Assembly (NCBI RefSeq): GCF_024362695.1
Contig: NC_065426.1
Location: 1,550,001 to 1,614,000 of the forward strand
Reading direction: 5' to 3'
DNA length: 64,000 nucleotides
Origin: Pectinophora gossypiella
Taxonomy: Eukaryota; Arthropoda; Insecta; Lepidoptera; Gelechiidae
Shown here: in pieces, positions 30,640 through 40,944 of the stretch
Layout of the letters: each line of letters starts with the position of its first letter
How positions within the stretch are numbered: position 1 is the stretch's first letter
Notes under the pieces: generated by a model
Database searches by the model: none
Seen by the model: the letters and a program-made list of their open reading frames with translations, nothing else
Told to the model about the DNA's origin: nothing
Program-made: the position numbers and the translations under genes

Positions 30640-33600
30640 ATGACTGGCGATGCAGGTGCAGGCCCCACGACGGGAACGTCATGTACAGGTCCACGACAAC
30701 ACGTCGATCTCATGTTTGTTCAAGAAGCTATACCTAAGTTCACCGGCACGGACAAAATTTACCCTGTGTCTAGGTGGGCACAAGAAATTGAAGACAACTC
30801 GGAAATTTTCGGCCTGTCCCCAACGCAGCAGTTACTTGTAGCACGAAGATCTTTAATTTCTACAGCGGCGACATGGCTTCGGTCGGAAAAAACCTTTAAG
30901 ACTTATGAAGAATTGAAGACGGCATTATCTAAAGAATTCCCCGACCGGGTCGACGCAAAAGAAGTACATGAAATTATGAGTAATCGTAAGAAACGGAAGG
31001 ATGAAAGCTGTTATGATTATATGCTTGAGATGAAAGCTATGGCAAAACGCGGTAAGCTAAAGGATTACGTGGCAATCCAGTACATAATTGACGGTATTGT
31101 GGATAGTGAATCTAACAAGATATTATTATATGGCGTCACATCGTATCCCGAGTTAAAAGAAAAACTGAAGTTGTACGAAACCTACAAAGAAAAAACAAAG
31201 AAAAGTTCGACTTTTATGCATAACGAAGATCGGAATAAACAGAGAAATATGCATACAAAAAGTGTACGGTGCTTTAATTGTGGACAACTGGAACATACAT
31301 CGAATAATTGTCCACATCGAAATAAAGGCTTGAAATGTTTTCGTTGTAACGAGTTCGGCCATATCGGAGCGAAATGCAAAAACGGAACGTCACGAAGTTT
31401 GTCAAGAACGGAGAAAGGAGATATCGCTAACGGCGGCAATAGCGGCTACAGCAAATATGACCCATCAGCGAAGCAGATGTACGTAACAACCAATGACGAG
31501 AAGCAAGCTGACGAATTCGACCAATCACAGAGCGTAGAATTCAACATGGCGCAGATGACGGCTGGAGGTCAATCGGATCAATCTGTCAAACAAAACGTAA
31601 ACAACTTGAAGAACGTGATTATTAATGGAAAAAATGTTAAATGTTTAGTGGATAGTGGTAGTGATTTAAATTTAATTACGTCAGGGCTGTTCTTTAGTTT
31701 AAATATAACTAGTTTTATGAAGGAAAGTATTACACTGACTGGACTAGGAGAAAAACAAGTAAGTTCACTCGGAAAGTTTATAACCTCAATTCAGATCGAC
31801 AATCAAGTTTTGGAAAGCACTTTTCACATAGTATCAGACGATGTAATACCCTGTGAACTAATTTTAGGTCACGAATTTTTGAAAAATGTTGTGGTAGTTA
31901 TTGATAAAGGGTCAGTCATGGTAATTCCACAGAATAATTGTTGGTTACAAAAAGTTTGTTGTGTTGTTAGTGAGGAGACCCCATGTTGTGTGTCTGACCC
32001 ACAGATTAAGCGAAAGGTAGAAGAATTGGTGAGTAACTACGTTCCTGAGAGGACTAAGGAGGCTCCCATCGAGATGAAGATTGTCTTGACTGACGAGATA
32101 CCAGTTTCCCAACGGCCAAGGAGGTTATCACTAGTCGAGGAGAAAGAAGTTAAAAACCAAATAGGTGAGTGGTTGAACAGTGGTATTATAAGGCCTAGCT
32201 TTTCGGAGTATTCCAGCCCACTAGTTTTGGTGAAAAAGAAAGACGGTGGTATACGAGTATGCGTGGATTATCGTAAGATAAATTGTAAAATGGTGAAAGA
32301 TGAGTTCCCTCTCCCCGTTATAGAGGATCACATAGATAAGTTGACTCAGGTTAAGGTTTTTAGTAAATTAGACTTGAAAAATGCATTTTTTCACCTGAAT
32401 GTGAGCGAGGAGTCCATTAAATATACTTCTTTTGTGACACCCTCGGGGCAGTATGAATTTTTAAAAGCCCCATTTGGCTTGTCAATTTGCCCCAAATACT
32501 TCACTCGTTACATCAATATAATTTTTAGAGACTTAGTTGAGAAGGGTATTCTTTTAATTTTTATAGATGACTTATTAATTTTATCTAAAGACTATAATGA
32601 AGGACTGGAACGTTTACAAGAGGTTTTAAGGACCGCTAGTGAGTACGGTCTGGAAATCAACTGGAAGAAATGCGAGTTATTAACTACAAAGGTGGAATAT
32701 CTGGGCCATGTGATTGAAAATGGAACTATAACACCTTCCGATGATAAAATTAAAGCCGTAGCAAACTTCCCTGAACCAAAGACGCTTAAACAACTTCATT
32801 CGTTCATAGGACTTACATCTTATTTCAGGAAGTACATCGAGGACTTTGCATCAATCGCTGGACCACTGACAAAATTGTTGCGGAAGAACCAGAATTTCCA
32901 GTTCAACGAAGACGAACGAAATGCATTCCAGATTCTGAAACAAAAACTATGTGAGAAACCGGTTCTGAAGATTTATAATCCAGACTTACCTACAGAGCTG
33001 CATACGGACGCGTCAATGCATGCATACGCTGCTATCCTCATGCAACGAAGTCCCGACGACGGTGAGATGCATCCAGTGTATTACTCCAGCTGTAAGACGA
33101 CTGAGAGCGAGAAGAAGTATACCAGCTACGAATTGGAAGCGTTAGCAGTCATTTCAGGTGTGAAGAAATTCCGTAAATATTTGTATGGAATACCATTCAA
33201 GATTGTGACTGATTGTGTGGCCTTTGAGATGACTCTACGGAAAAAAGAAATTAGTACAAGAGTGGCACGATGGGTATTACTTTTGCAAGACTTTGACTAC
33301 ACTGTAGAGCACCGATCAGGATCAAAGATGAGGCACGTAGACGCTTTAAGTAGAGTTCAGTATTTCACAGGACTCATAACGAGACAGCTGCATGAAAGAC
33401 TCAAAAGAGCTCAGGAAAACGATGAAGAACTGAAAGCTATTATGGAATTACTCCAGGAAAAAACTTATTTAGACTATTTTGTGGAAAATGGACTACTATA
33501 CAAAACCCCCCAGAAGCTACTGGTAATACCAAAAGGGATGGAAAATGAAATTATACGTAGAACTCACAGCATTGGACATTTCGGGAAAAGGAAAATGATA

Positions 33601-34581
33601 GACCTGATAACCAAAGACTATTATATAAAAGATTTACTTAAGAAAATAGAAGACTTCATTCTAACATGTATACCATGTATACTTGCTACCAAGAAGGAGG
33701 GGAAACAGGAAGGTTTCCTAAACCCCATTGATAAGAAGGGAGTGCCATTATCAACACTACATCTAGACCATGTTGGGCCGCTCACTGAAACAAAGAAGCT
33801 CTACAATCACATTCTAACTGTTATTGATGGTTTTACGAAGTTTGTATGGATTTATCCAACTAAGAGCACGACTACAAAGGAAACTTTAGACAAACTTAAA
33901 CTTCATCAGCAATGTTTTGGTAATCCTTCAAGATTTATAACCGACAGAGGTACTGCTTTCACAAGCAACGACTTCAAGGAGTACTGTAAGAATGAAAATA
34001 TAGAACATGTGACAATAACAACAGGTGTTCCACGAGGGAACGGCCAGGTGGAAAGAGTACACAGGATCATTATATCAGTACTTACAAAGATGTGTATTGA
34101 AGAACCAGGGAACTGGTACAAACATGTAAACAAGCTACAAAGGGCTATAAATTCCACTTACCAGAGGAGTATTGCAACAAGTCCATTTGAACTATTAATA
34201 GGAACAAGGATGAATATGAAGGAGGAAGCACACATCCTGGAACTACTAGAGAGAGAAAGCAGTGAAGACTACATGGCAGAGAGAGAGCAATTGAGAGAGG
34301 CTGCAAAAATACAAATTGTAAAGGTGCAAGAAGAAAACTGTCGTACTTATAATAGAAAGAGAAAGCCAGCGCGGGAGTATAAGGTAGGTGATTTGGTTTC
34401 TATAAAGAAAACTCAATTTGCTGCAAATTCTAAATTGAAGCCGAAGTTTCTAGGACCCTATCGAATCGTAAGTGTTAAAGGTAGAGACCGTTATGATGTG
34501 GCAAAGGTAGACAATATGGGGGATGGTCCTAACAAAACTTGTAGCTCAGCAGATTTCATGAAACCTTGGCCTCAACCGTGA
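30640..34581 (+). CDS. Gag-Pol polyprotein of the Ty3/gypsy element
   Basis: 1,313 residues from the first ATG in frame. The same frame is open from inside the 5' LTR (30277) but has no ATG before 30640, so earlier initiation would need a non-AUG codon. Order (numbered from this ATG): Gag capsid-like region about 25-190 (FVQEAIPKFTG, DYMLEMKAM); two CCHC zinc knuckles at 211-224 and 233-246; aspartic protease with D338-S-G; reverse transcriptase with D578 (SKLDLKNAFF) and F-I-D643-D644; RNase H with D790 (HTDAS) and E833; integrase zinc finger H976, H980, C1010, C1013; catalytic D1043, D1102, E1138 (spacing 58 and 35); and a C-terminal GPYRI module. All catalytic residues are present and there is no frameshift or stop. 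Gag and Pol share one frame, so their ratio is not set by frameshifting. FIDD replaces the commoner YxDD. Confidence 0.95.
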   Translation: MTGDAGAGPTTGTSCTGPRQHVDLMFVQEAIPKFTGTDKIYPVSRWAQEIEDNSEIFGLSPTQQLLVARRSLISTAATWLRSEKTFKTYEELKTALSKEFPDRVDAKEVHEIMSNRKKRKDESCYDYMLEMKAMAKRGKLKDYVAIQYIIDGIVDSESNKILLYGVTSYPELKEKLKLYETYKEKTKKSSTFMHNEDRNKQRNMHTKSVRCFNCGQLEHTSNNCPHRNKGLKCFRCNEFGHIGAKCKNGTSRSLSRTEKGDIANGGNSGYSKYDPSAKQMYVTTNDEKQADEFDQSQSVEFNMAQMTAGGQSDQSVKQNVNNLKNVIINGKNVKCLVDSGSDLNLITSGLFFSLNITSFMKESITLTGLGEKQVSSLGKFITSIQIDNQVLESTFHIVSDDVIPCELILGHEFLKNVVVVIDKGSVMVIPQNNCWLQKVCCVVSEETPCCVSDPQIKRKVEELVSNYVPERTKEAPIEMKIVLTDEIPVSQRPRRLSLVEEKEVKNQIGEWLNSGIIRPSFSEYSSPLVLVKKKDGGIRVCVDYRKINCKMVKDEFPLPVIEDHIDKLTQVKVFSKLDLKNAFFHLNVSEESIKYTSFVTPSGQYEFLKAPFGLSICPKYFTRYINIIFRDLVEKGILLIFIDDLLILSKDYNEGLERLQEVLRTASEYGLEINWKKCELLTTKVEYLGHVIENGTITPSDDKIKAVANFPEPKTLKQLHSFIGLTSYFRKYIEDFASIAGPLTKLLRKNQNFQFNEDERNAFQILKQKLCEKPVLKIYNPDLPTELHTDASMHAYAAILMQRSPDDGEMHPVYYSSCKTTESEKKYTSYELEALAVISGVKKFRKYLYGIPFKIVTDCVAFEMTLRKKEISTRVARWVLLLQDFDYTVEHRSGSKMRHVDALSRVQYFTGLITRQLHERLKRAQENDEELKAIMELLQEKTYLDYFVENGLLYKTPQKLLVIPKGMENEIIRRTHSIGHFGKRKMIDLITKDYYIKDLLKKIEDFILTCIPCILATKKEGKQEGFLNPIDKKGVPLSTLHLDHVGPLTETKKLYNHILTVIDGFTKFVWIYPTKSTTTKETLDKLKLHQQCFGNPSRFITDRGTAFTSNDFKEYCKNENIEHVTITTGVPRGNGQVERVHRIIISVLTKMCIEEPGNWYKHVNKLQRAINSTYQRSIATSPFELLIGTRMNMKEEAHILELLERESSEDYMAEREQLREAAKIQIVKVQEENCRTYNRKRKPAREYKVGDLVSIKKTQFAANSKLKPKFLGPYRIVSVKGRDRYDVAKVDNMGDGPNKTCSSADFMKPWPQP

Positions 34582-35156
34582 CTGATCTTATTATCAAATA
34601 TAATTATTTTTTATTGCAGTGTTTTACATTTGTGTGTATTTTATTGACTGTCGTGCGAACTCGCATAGAATGAAGTTAGTTTTTCCAACGTAAATAAGTT
34701 CTCAAGGTACTGTTCAAATTAAGAAAAGTGTTAGTTTTCATATTGGTTTCACTGTAAGTGTTTTAGGTACTTAATGCTATAATTAAGAATTTAAGTGTTA
34801 AAAATTTTTACATTTGTTTTATTCTAATTTGTCTTAAGTAGTGTCATGATTAAGAATTTAAGCGTTAGTTTTTCATATTTGTTTCATTCTAATTGTTTAT
34901 GTAAGGTTAAAATGAATAATTTAGGTGTTAAGTTTTCCCATGTTCATGTTTCAACTTAAGCTGCTATAAAGGTTTTGTTTGTATTGTTGAAAAGTTTAAA
35001 ATGTTAAAAATAAAAAAGAAAAGAATAGAATTAAGAAGTTGGTAATGTTATTGGTACCTAGTATAATTTAGAATAGATTAAAGATTTTGTTTGTATGTAA
35101 TCTCAGTATATAAGAGTAGCATGACTGGGGTCAGTCATGGAGAGGATGGCCGAATG
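34582..35156 (+). other. Non-coding 3' region of the LTR element
   Basis: AT-rich with loose repeats of TTAAG..TTTCATATTTGTTTCATTCT at about 34730, 34800 and 34870. No env frame. Immediately before the LTR a short purine-rich GGAGAGGATGG (35139-35149) is the only polypurine-tract candidate and is weak. Confidence 0.6.
35107..35135 (+). promoter_or_regulatory. TATA-plus-initiator-like pair just upstream of the 3' LTR
   Basis: TATATAAG at 35107-35114 and an insect initiator-type TCAGT at 35131-35135, 24 nt apart. It lies in the internal region, not in the LTR. Function is inference. Confidence 0.35.
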
Positions 35157-35362
35157 TGTAGGAACGGAACGACATCAGAACGAAGTATGAGCATGTGCGA
35201 AAGAGTAAGAGGATAAAAGCGTGAAGTATGAAAGAGACAGAGGATATTAGGGTAGGGTAATTTTGAAGATGGCGATAAGACGTTATACGGTGTAAAGGTT
35301 CATTTTGGAAAAAATAAAAGAAGATATTGAAAAGGCTGTTTAATTTCGATCATCACCCCACA
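35157..35362 (+). repeat. 3' LTR
   Basis: Reads identically to 30107-30312 and is followed by the duplicated target TACA. Confidence 0.93.
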
Positions 35363-35404
35363 TACATTATTATGTATTTATTTAGTAAGCATTTAGTGTA
35401 TTTA

Positions 35405-35530
35405 TTTAGTGATGTAAGTAGTCGTTACATGAGCCATGTCAGGGGCCTTTAGCGGCTTAGTAATAACCCTGACACCAGGGTTGATAAGGTCGGTATTCCA
35501 CCTAACAACCCACACGATAAGAAGAAGAAG
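35405..35530 (+). mobile_element. SINE-A, 3' fragment
   Basis: GTAGTCGTTACATGAGCCATG, CCTGACACCAGGGTTGATAA, CACGATAAGAAGAAGAAG. Confidence 0.75.
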
Positions 35531-35547
35531 ATTTAGTGAGTTCTTGG

Positions 35548-35700
35548 CCCCGATTCCTTTAGACACCTCCTAATTTTACTTTAAGTTATACCTGTCATTT
35601 TCTTATCCAACGAAAAGGAAAGGGACGGACGATTGACAGCTCTTAATTTTAGAAAGAATGAGTAAATGAATGAATAACCCGGCCGAATCAAAAAGGTATC
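35548..35700 (+). repeat. Repeat N copy
   Basis: CACCTCCTAATTTTACTTTAA, ACGAAAAGGAAAGGGACGGA, ATGAATGAATAACCCGGCCGA. Confidence 0.5.
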
Positions 35701-36075
35701 TAAATTCTAAAGTCAAAAATAGTAAATCTTGTGTTCAAGGAGAGTGCAAAAACGTACTTGTTATGTTAAATACCAATTAAAGTTGAACATTTTAATAAAT
35801 ACCGAAAATTTAAATACCAAAACTCCATCCGAAACATGCAAAATGTTCACGCAATATATGCGATAGTCTACTCGGATTATTCCCGGGATTTATATCCGGG
35901 TCATTCCGGATCCGTCGCATCCCGGAAGCTCGAACGTGACCAGAAATCGCGACGTCTCCTCAGTTATTTGTTCTCATAAAACGTAATGAGAAATTTTCTA
36001 GTAAAAAATATGGGGATGAAGTTGTGAGAGGAGTTTGAGGTTTCGATAAGGCGGGAATATTTTTGAGAATCAATA

Positions 36076-36515
36076 TGGGGTGTTAGTCTTCTTATATCGT
36101 GTAGATTGTGAGGTGAATTACCAACCCCATCAACCCTGGTGTCAGAGTTATTACTGAGCCGCCATAGGCCCCTGACATGACTCATGTAACGACTACTTAC
36201 TTACATTAGTAAGTAGTAACCGGGACCAACGGCTTAACGTGCCTTCCGAAGCAGGGATCTTTTTACTTTTTGGACAATCAGGTGATCAGCCTGTAATGTC
36301 CTAAAGTGATTTTTGTGATTTGTCCCCACAGGGATTCGAACCCGGGACCTCCGAATTGTGAACACAACGCTCAACCACTGGACCACGGAGGCCGTTGAAG
36401 GAGTTAGTGACACAGTAACTAAATAGGGAAGAGAAGGGGAGGGAAGGGAGGGGGGGGGATATTCAGACTTTGATTCTGAGTTGATATAAAGTGAAATTTC
36501 CGTCGCAAAAGTCAT
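36076..36515 (+). mobile_element. Element G left arm split by SINE-A
   Basis: The G terminus GGGGTGTTAG ends at 36086. G resumes at about 36398 with GAGTTAGTGACACAG and runs to CCGTCGCAAAAGTC (36515). GTGTTAG / GAGTTAG looks like the target duplication. A G-rich run (GGGAAGGGAGGGGGGGGG) replaces part of the usual AGGGGGATGATTC. Confidence 0.65.
36087..36396 (-). mobile_element. SINE-A, full length, inside element G
   Basis: Tail TCTTCTTATATCGTG left, head GGTCCAGTGGTTGAGC (reversed) right. Confidence 0.8.
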
Positions 36516-36516
36516 C

Positions 36517-36770
36517 ATCATCTCCTGGCGTTAACATGTTTTCACGGGGTCCGCTTACCTAACCTGAATATTTGACAGGTCCAGTTTTTTACAATAGCGA
36601 TTTTTGTCTGACCTTCCCATGCGCGAAATGAAAACCAGCCCAATATAGATTAGGTTGCATACCTCCGATACGCATTTCTAGGGTATGGATTTCATTTTCA
36701 GTTTTCATTTATGATCCAAACGTGCATTCGAAAACAAATTCGACAATCATTGGTTTAGGTTTGTGCTGGA
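36517..36770 (-). mobile_element. SINE-K, head missing
   Basis: CATCATCATCTCCTGGCG, GGGTCCGCTTACCTAACC, CATACCTCCGATACGCAT. Confidence 0.7.
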
Positions 36771-37249
36771 TAAAAAATACTGAAATTATAATTTTAAAAC
36801 ATAAATAGTGATAACTTATCTTGCCTACTTGACCTTATAATATATAAACCTCATTGAAGTCTGTATTCGTTTCTTACTTTGTGTAAATGTTGTATTTGTA
36901 AGAGAGTTAGGTAGAGACTGTGCTCTCATTCAAACACACAAAGACAATAATTATAATGTCAAGTACATTGTTTCAAATGATTCCATTTTGTACCTATTTT
37001 GCTTTGACTACAAACTCAGCTACAAGCCGTTATTTGTCCGCTAGAAAGAGATAGCTAATATCAAACAAAACAATGTGGATAAAAGAGAAACTAAACACGT
37101 AAATCTCTGAAACCGAAAGATAATACCAAGTTTCAAAGCGTGGACATTTGCATTGGTGGGGTAAGGCGCTTTCTATAGCGGACATCGTTAAAAGGTAAAC
37201 TTGAACAGCGTTTATAAAAAAATGGCATTAATAATTTAACATAACGTAA
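36771..37249. other. No gene recognised
   Basis: AT-rich single-copy-looking sequence; no frame above 60 codons. Confidence 0.3.
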
Positions 37250-37466
37250 AGGCCGGTCATAGGATGGGTGACCACAAAAAAAAAGTTTTCATCTCGAGCT
37301 CCTCCGTGCTTCGGAAGGCTCGTTAAGCCGTTGGTCCCGGCTGCATTAGCAGTCGTTATAACCACCAATCCGCACTGGGCCCGTGTGGTGGATTAAGGCC
37401 CGATCTCCCTATCCATCCATAGGGAAGGCCCGTGCCCCAGCAGTGGGGACGTTAATGAGCTGGTAA
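37250..37466 (+). mobile_element. SINE-B, 5'-truncated
   Basis: AAAGGCCGGTCATAGGATGG, CATCTCGAGCTCCTCCGTGC, CCCGATCTCCCTATCCATCC, CAGTGGGGACGTTAATGAGC. Provides the forward reference for the inverted copy at 15345. Confidence 0.8.
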
Positions 37467-37469
37467 TGA

Positions 37470-37725
37470 ACGTAAACAGCCTATATACGTCCCATTGTTG
37501 GGCACAGGCGTCCCCTCAATCAAGCCCCCTCCGTATGGAGCATACTCCACCACGCTGCTCCACTGTGGATTGGTATTTTTACGGCTAAACGTGCCCTTTG
37601 AAACACGGAATCATCTCACTTACTCGGACAATCAGGTGATTCAAGCCTGCATGGTCCTACCAAAGAAAGAACAGTCTTACAAAGTGATATTGACAATATT
37701 TCCAACGGGAATCGAACTCTCGAAA
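37470..37725 (-). mobile_element. SINE-C with internal deletions
   Basis: GTAAACAGCCTATATACGTC, CATACTCCACCACGCTGCTC, GGGAATCGAACTC. Abuts the SINE-B tail directly. Confidence 0.7.
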
Positions 37726-37822
37726 TAAAATTCTTTAGAAGATCTTTACATGCAACAGATTAAAGAGAAAGGCGAACGTCGTGTCTTATAAAGAAGTGAA
37801 GGAATTGGTCTTTGATAGACAA

Positions 37823-37873
37823 GAATGAAGATTGCTACACCGACAAGAGCGTGGCTCTTAAATTAGTGTTGAT
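37823..37873 (+). mobile_element. SINE-H, 3' end
   Basis: GCTACACCGACAAGAGCGTG, GCTCTTAAATTAGTG. Confidence 0.65.
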
Positions 37874-38229
37874 TAGGCCTTCGGATGATTCGGGCCAGAC
37901 TACACCCTCATTGGCAATGGGTGATTTTATACCCCTACTTTTGGGATCCAATGTAATATTGTCACCTTCTATCTATCTAATTTTCCCGCCAACACTCACA
38001 CCATACCCTTACTCAGACTGGCTGATACCATCACGCCAAACTAAAGCCCAGTTTTGCATTTCCACAGCAAAGCTTAAATCATGAAAGATTTCCAGACTCA
38101 CTACACTTATATTCGGATAAAACACAAATGTTTGAGATTTTCTCTCTGTTTAGTGTTCGCACTCATAGCTTGTTTGTCTCAAAGGAAAGTTTTTGAATGC
38201 AGTTGAAGACTAAATTACTCCACATTATT
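37874..38229. other. No gene recognised
   Basis: A 90-codon frame begins in SINE-H and has no domain. Confidence 0.3.
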
Positions 38230-38385
38230 TGAGATTTACGCGGTTATTATCAATTATTATAAGTCCGTAATATCATAATTTAAAACACATAATAACGGGT
38301 TCTTACCGCGTTTAAAACGCGCGCGCGCGCGTTTGCTTTATTATGTGTTTTAATTATGATAATAACCGCGTAAACTTAAAACAAT
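38230..38385. mobile_element. Element J, fold-back copy with (CG)7 centre
   Basis: Arms TTTACGCGGTTATTATC and GATAATAACCGCGTAAAC pair. Inside, AAAACACATAATA pairs with TATTATGTGTTTT. The centre holds a pure (CG)7 run at 38318-38331. A broken half (ACACATAATACCGGGTTCTTACCGCG) lies at 38510-38545. Confidence 0.75.
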
Positions 38386-38613
38386 GTAATATCATATGTT
38401 TTAATTTGCGAATACCTTTAAATGGCTTTGTTTTTATTTTAATTTGTAAGCATTCAGTGTATAGTTATTGGTACTCCGAATTAATAAAATAATATAAATA
38501 AAAATAATTCAAACACATAATACCGGGTTCTTACCGCGTTATTTCGTGTGTGTGAGTGCGTGCGTACAGTGTGCGGAATAAACATGTAATTCGATAACAT
38601 CGATAGTCAAACC

Positions 38614-38880
38614 ACCCCGATACCGACCCCGCCGGCGTGGTCGACGATTTCCTTCATTCAGCGCTTATCGCTATCGACCCACTAGAGTCGATTAATTCTT
38701 TCAAATATTTTTCCTCTCAGACGACGCCCTGAGCCGAGGTTCGCGCCCAACTGGGCACCCTCAGGCCTGTTGTCTTAAACGTTGTAACGGGTGAGAGCCT
38801 TCAGCGCTCCCCATTTGTCCGGCCAAGTATTAATGCCATCTACGGCAAATCTACAATAAGTCACGTCAAAATAAAAAAAA
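38614..38880 (+). mobile_element. Element D, uninterrupted copy
   Basis: Reference copy, about 265 bp: CCCCGATACCGACCCCGCC to AAGTCACGTCAAAATAAAAAAAA. Its flanks carry similar ATCGATAGTCAAAC stretches (38595-38612 and 38982-38996). Confidence 0.8.
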
Positions 38881-39271
38881 GGAAAGCCAACTATATTGAA
38901 AATCATTTATACTATCGATAGTATATCAATAGTTTAGGTGATTTTCAATAGATAGATAATTTAAACGTAGAATTTGATAATATCGATAGTCAAACTATCG
39001 ACAGTTCGACAACACTAGCTTAGTGGTACCTTTCGTGGTAATTTCTTACCTGTTGCACCCACTTCGACTTAGGCGTGAACTCAAAGTAAGATAGCAACAA
39101 CTATAGAAACAACTTGTCAGATTAAGTAACAGTTAACAGTTTTCAGGTTCTGTCCTTAAACACCTTAAAACTGAAACGGTAATTTTCTGGAATATTCAGG
39201 AATGTTAATGTACTGTATTCATGTGTTATGTCTGATTGTAGAAAAGTTCTGTGCAATAAAGTATATTTTTA

Positions 39272-39397
39272 GCCGTAAAAGCACCTCCACCAACCCGCAG
39301 TAGAGCAGCTTGGTGGAGTATGCTCCATACCCCGTCCGGTTGATTGAGGGAAGGCATGTGCCCAGCAGTGGGACTTATATAGTCTGTTTATGTTATG
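39272..39397 (+). mobile_element. SINE-C, 3' end
   Basis: GTAAAAGCACCTCCACCAAC, GTGGAGTATGCTCCATACCC, TGTTTATGTTATG tail. Confidence 0.75.
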
Positions 39398-39856
39398 TTT
39401 TATAACTAGAGGAATGTACGCCCAGACCTTCTTCCAAGTCTACCACTTACACCAGCATCATATTTCGTAAGTTACTTTCATTTTCTTCGCTCTACACGTC
39501 CGAACCATCAAATCGCTTTCACGATTCTCACTATCCCATATAATCATAACATTATATTAGCTCACAACTATACCCCAACTGGGGTAAGTCCGTCTATCGC
39601 AAGATGAACTAAGTCCACACACCTTACCGTGCTTTCTATTAGACTAACGCGATTCATGGTGAGCCGTGTCACCAAACAACGAGTGTAACACTAAATTATC
39701 ACTTCAGGCCAGTCTGCATGACAAGCGCTTCGACCAATAAACGATACGAATGCTATCTACGTAGATGGACGTCAAACGGCTATTGGTCGAAGGCCTCGAT
39801 ATAATTCGCGCCGCGCGGCGCGGTTACTGTGCAGAGCCTATATATATATATATATA

Positions 39857-40035
39857 TTTTTTTTTTTTTGACTTGACTTATTGTATATTTGCCGTAGATG
39901 GCATTAACTACTTAGGTAGGCTCTCACCCGGTACAACGTTTAAGACAACAGACCTGAGGGTGCCCAGTAGGACGCGTACCTCGAATCAGGGCGTCTGAGA
40001 GGAAAAATATGTGAAAGAATTAATCGACCTTAGAC
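39857..40035 (-). mobile_element. Element D, 3' part
   Basis: Poly-T (A-tail reversed), GACTTGACTTATTGTA, CTCTCACCCGGTACAACGTT, CAGGGCGTCTGAGAGGAAAA. Confidence 0.75.
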
Positions 40036-40269
40036 AGGAAAATAAGCAGAGGTGGCGAATAGAAGAAATGTTTGATCAAACCGTCTCCGTAGTCACAGCT
40101 CTGAAAACGTTCGTAACATAACAAACAATAGCACAACACCAACATAGTTAAATTACGTTGCAATTTGGGTCACAGAATGATAAACATACCTACATTCCCA
40201 TTGGGTCATCCTAACATTATGATTAGAGCGGAGAGTTACCGTTGTATACGAACAAAATTCTTCATTCTA

Positions 40270-40405
40270 AAACACATAGCATGACATAGCATCACGCCGG
40301 TATCCCCGAAAGGGTAGGCAGAGGATACCAACCTCATCAACTCTGGTGTCAGGGTTATTACTGAGCCGCCAAAGGCCCCTGACATGGCTCATGTAACGAC
40401 TACAA
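40270..40405 (-). mobile_element. SINE-O tail next to a SINE-A 3' fragment
   Basis: CACGCCGGTATCCCCGAAAG (O-like, to 40325), then ACCAACCTCATCAACTCTGG and CATGGCTCATGTAACGACTA (SINE-A reversed). Confidence 0.6.
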
Positions 40406-40544
40406 GGCTATGTAGGCGGTGATAGAGGTTTTAAAGAGGATTTATTCTATGTGGGAGATAAACAGCTAACATGATGATGATGATGATGATGATGAAGCTA
40501 TATAAAAAGATAGCCCTGTTCATAGAACGCGTGATTTACATGAT

Positions 40545-40740
40545 TTAACATAACATAACATAACAAATACTTTATTGCACAAACAGGAAAAAACAAAATA
40601 CAAAACAAAAGAGAAATAGAATTAGTACAATAGGCGGCCTTATTGCTAAGTAGCAATCTCTTCCAGGCAACCTTATTAAATGTTATAAATGTATAAATAT
40701 GTGTTGTAGGGTTTACCTGAATAAACTTTATTATTATTAT
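40545..40740 (-). mobile_element. LINE-M 3' end
   Basis: AACATAACATAACAAATACTT, GCACAAACAGGAAAAAACAA, then GGCGGCCTTATTGCT..AGGCAACCTT, the reverse of a typical LINE 3' region. The end AATAAACTTTATTATTATTA suggests a second tail in opposite orientation. Confidence 0.55.
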
Positions 40741-40782
40741 TTGTTATTAGTGTCACTAAACTAAATAACTGAATGTGTGTAT

Positions 40783-40906
40783 TAGATGATTCCGTGCTTC
40801 GGAGGGCACGTTAAGCCGTTGGTCCCGGCTATTAGCCGTAAAAACATCTCCACCAACCCGCATTGGAGCAGCGTGGTGGAGTATGCTCCATACCCCCTCC
40901 GGTTGG
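40783..40906 (+). mobile_element. SINE-C, middle part
   Basis: GATGATTCCGTGCTTCGGAG, CCACCAACCCGCATTGGAGC, CCCCTCCGGTTGG. Confidence 0.75.
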
Positions 40907-40944
40907 TCAAAATTGTTGGCCATAATATTGTTCCATCTGCTAGT

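Larger units (their letters stand above)
30107..35362 (+). mobile_element. Complete Ty3/gypsy LTR retrotransposon
   Basis: 5,256 bp. Two 206-bp LTRs that read identically by eye, ending TGT...ACA; a primer-binding site; one uninterrupted gag-pol frame; and 4-bp target duplications TACA at 30103-30106 and 35363-35366. The order PR-RT-RNase H-INT defines Ty3/gypsy (Metaviridae). There is no env-like frame between 34582 and the 3' LTR. Identical LTRs, an intact frame and a clean target duplication mean a very recent insertion, probably still competent. Lineage within Ty3/gypsy is not resolved by eye; RT and the single frame recall mdg3/Micropia-like elements. Confidence 0.95.

Noticed and set aside
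34582..35156. env-like third ORF of the LTR element
   Set aside because: No open frame of useful length and no signal peptide, membrane segment or cleavage motif.
38318..38331. CpG island call on the CG run
   Set aside because: It is only 14 bp, at the centre of a fold-back element; no promoter features.
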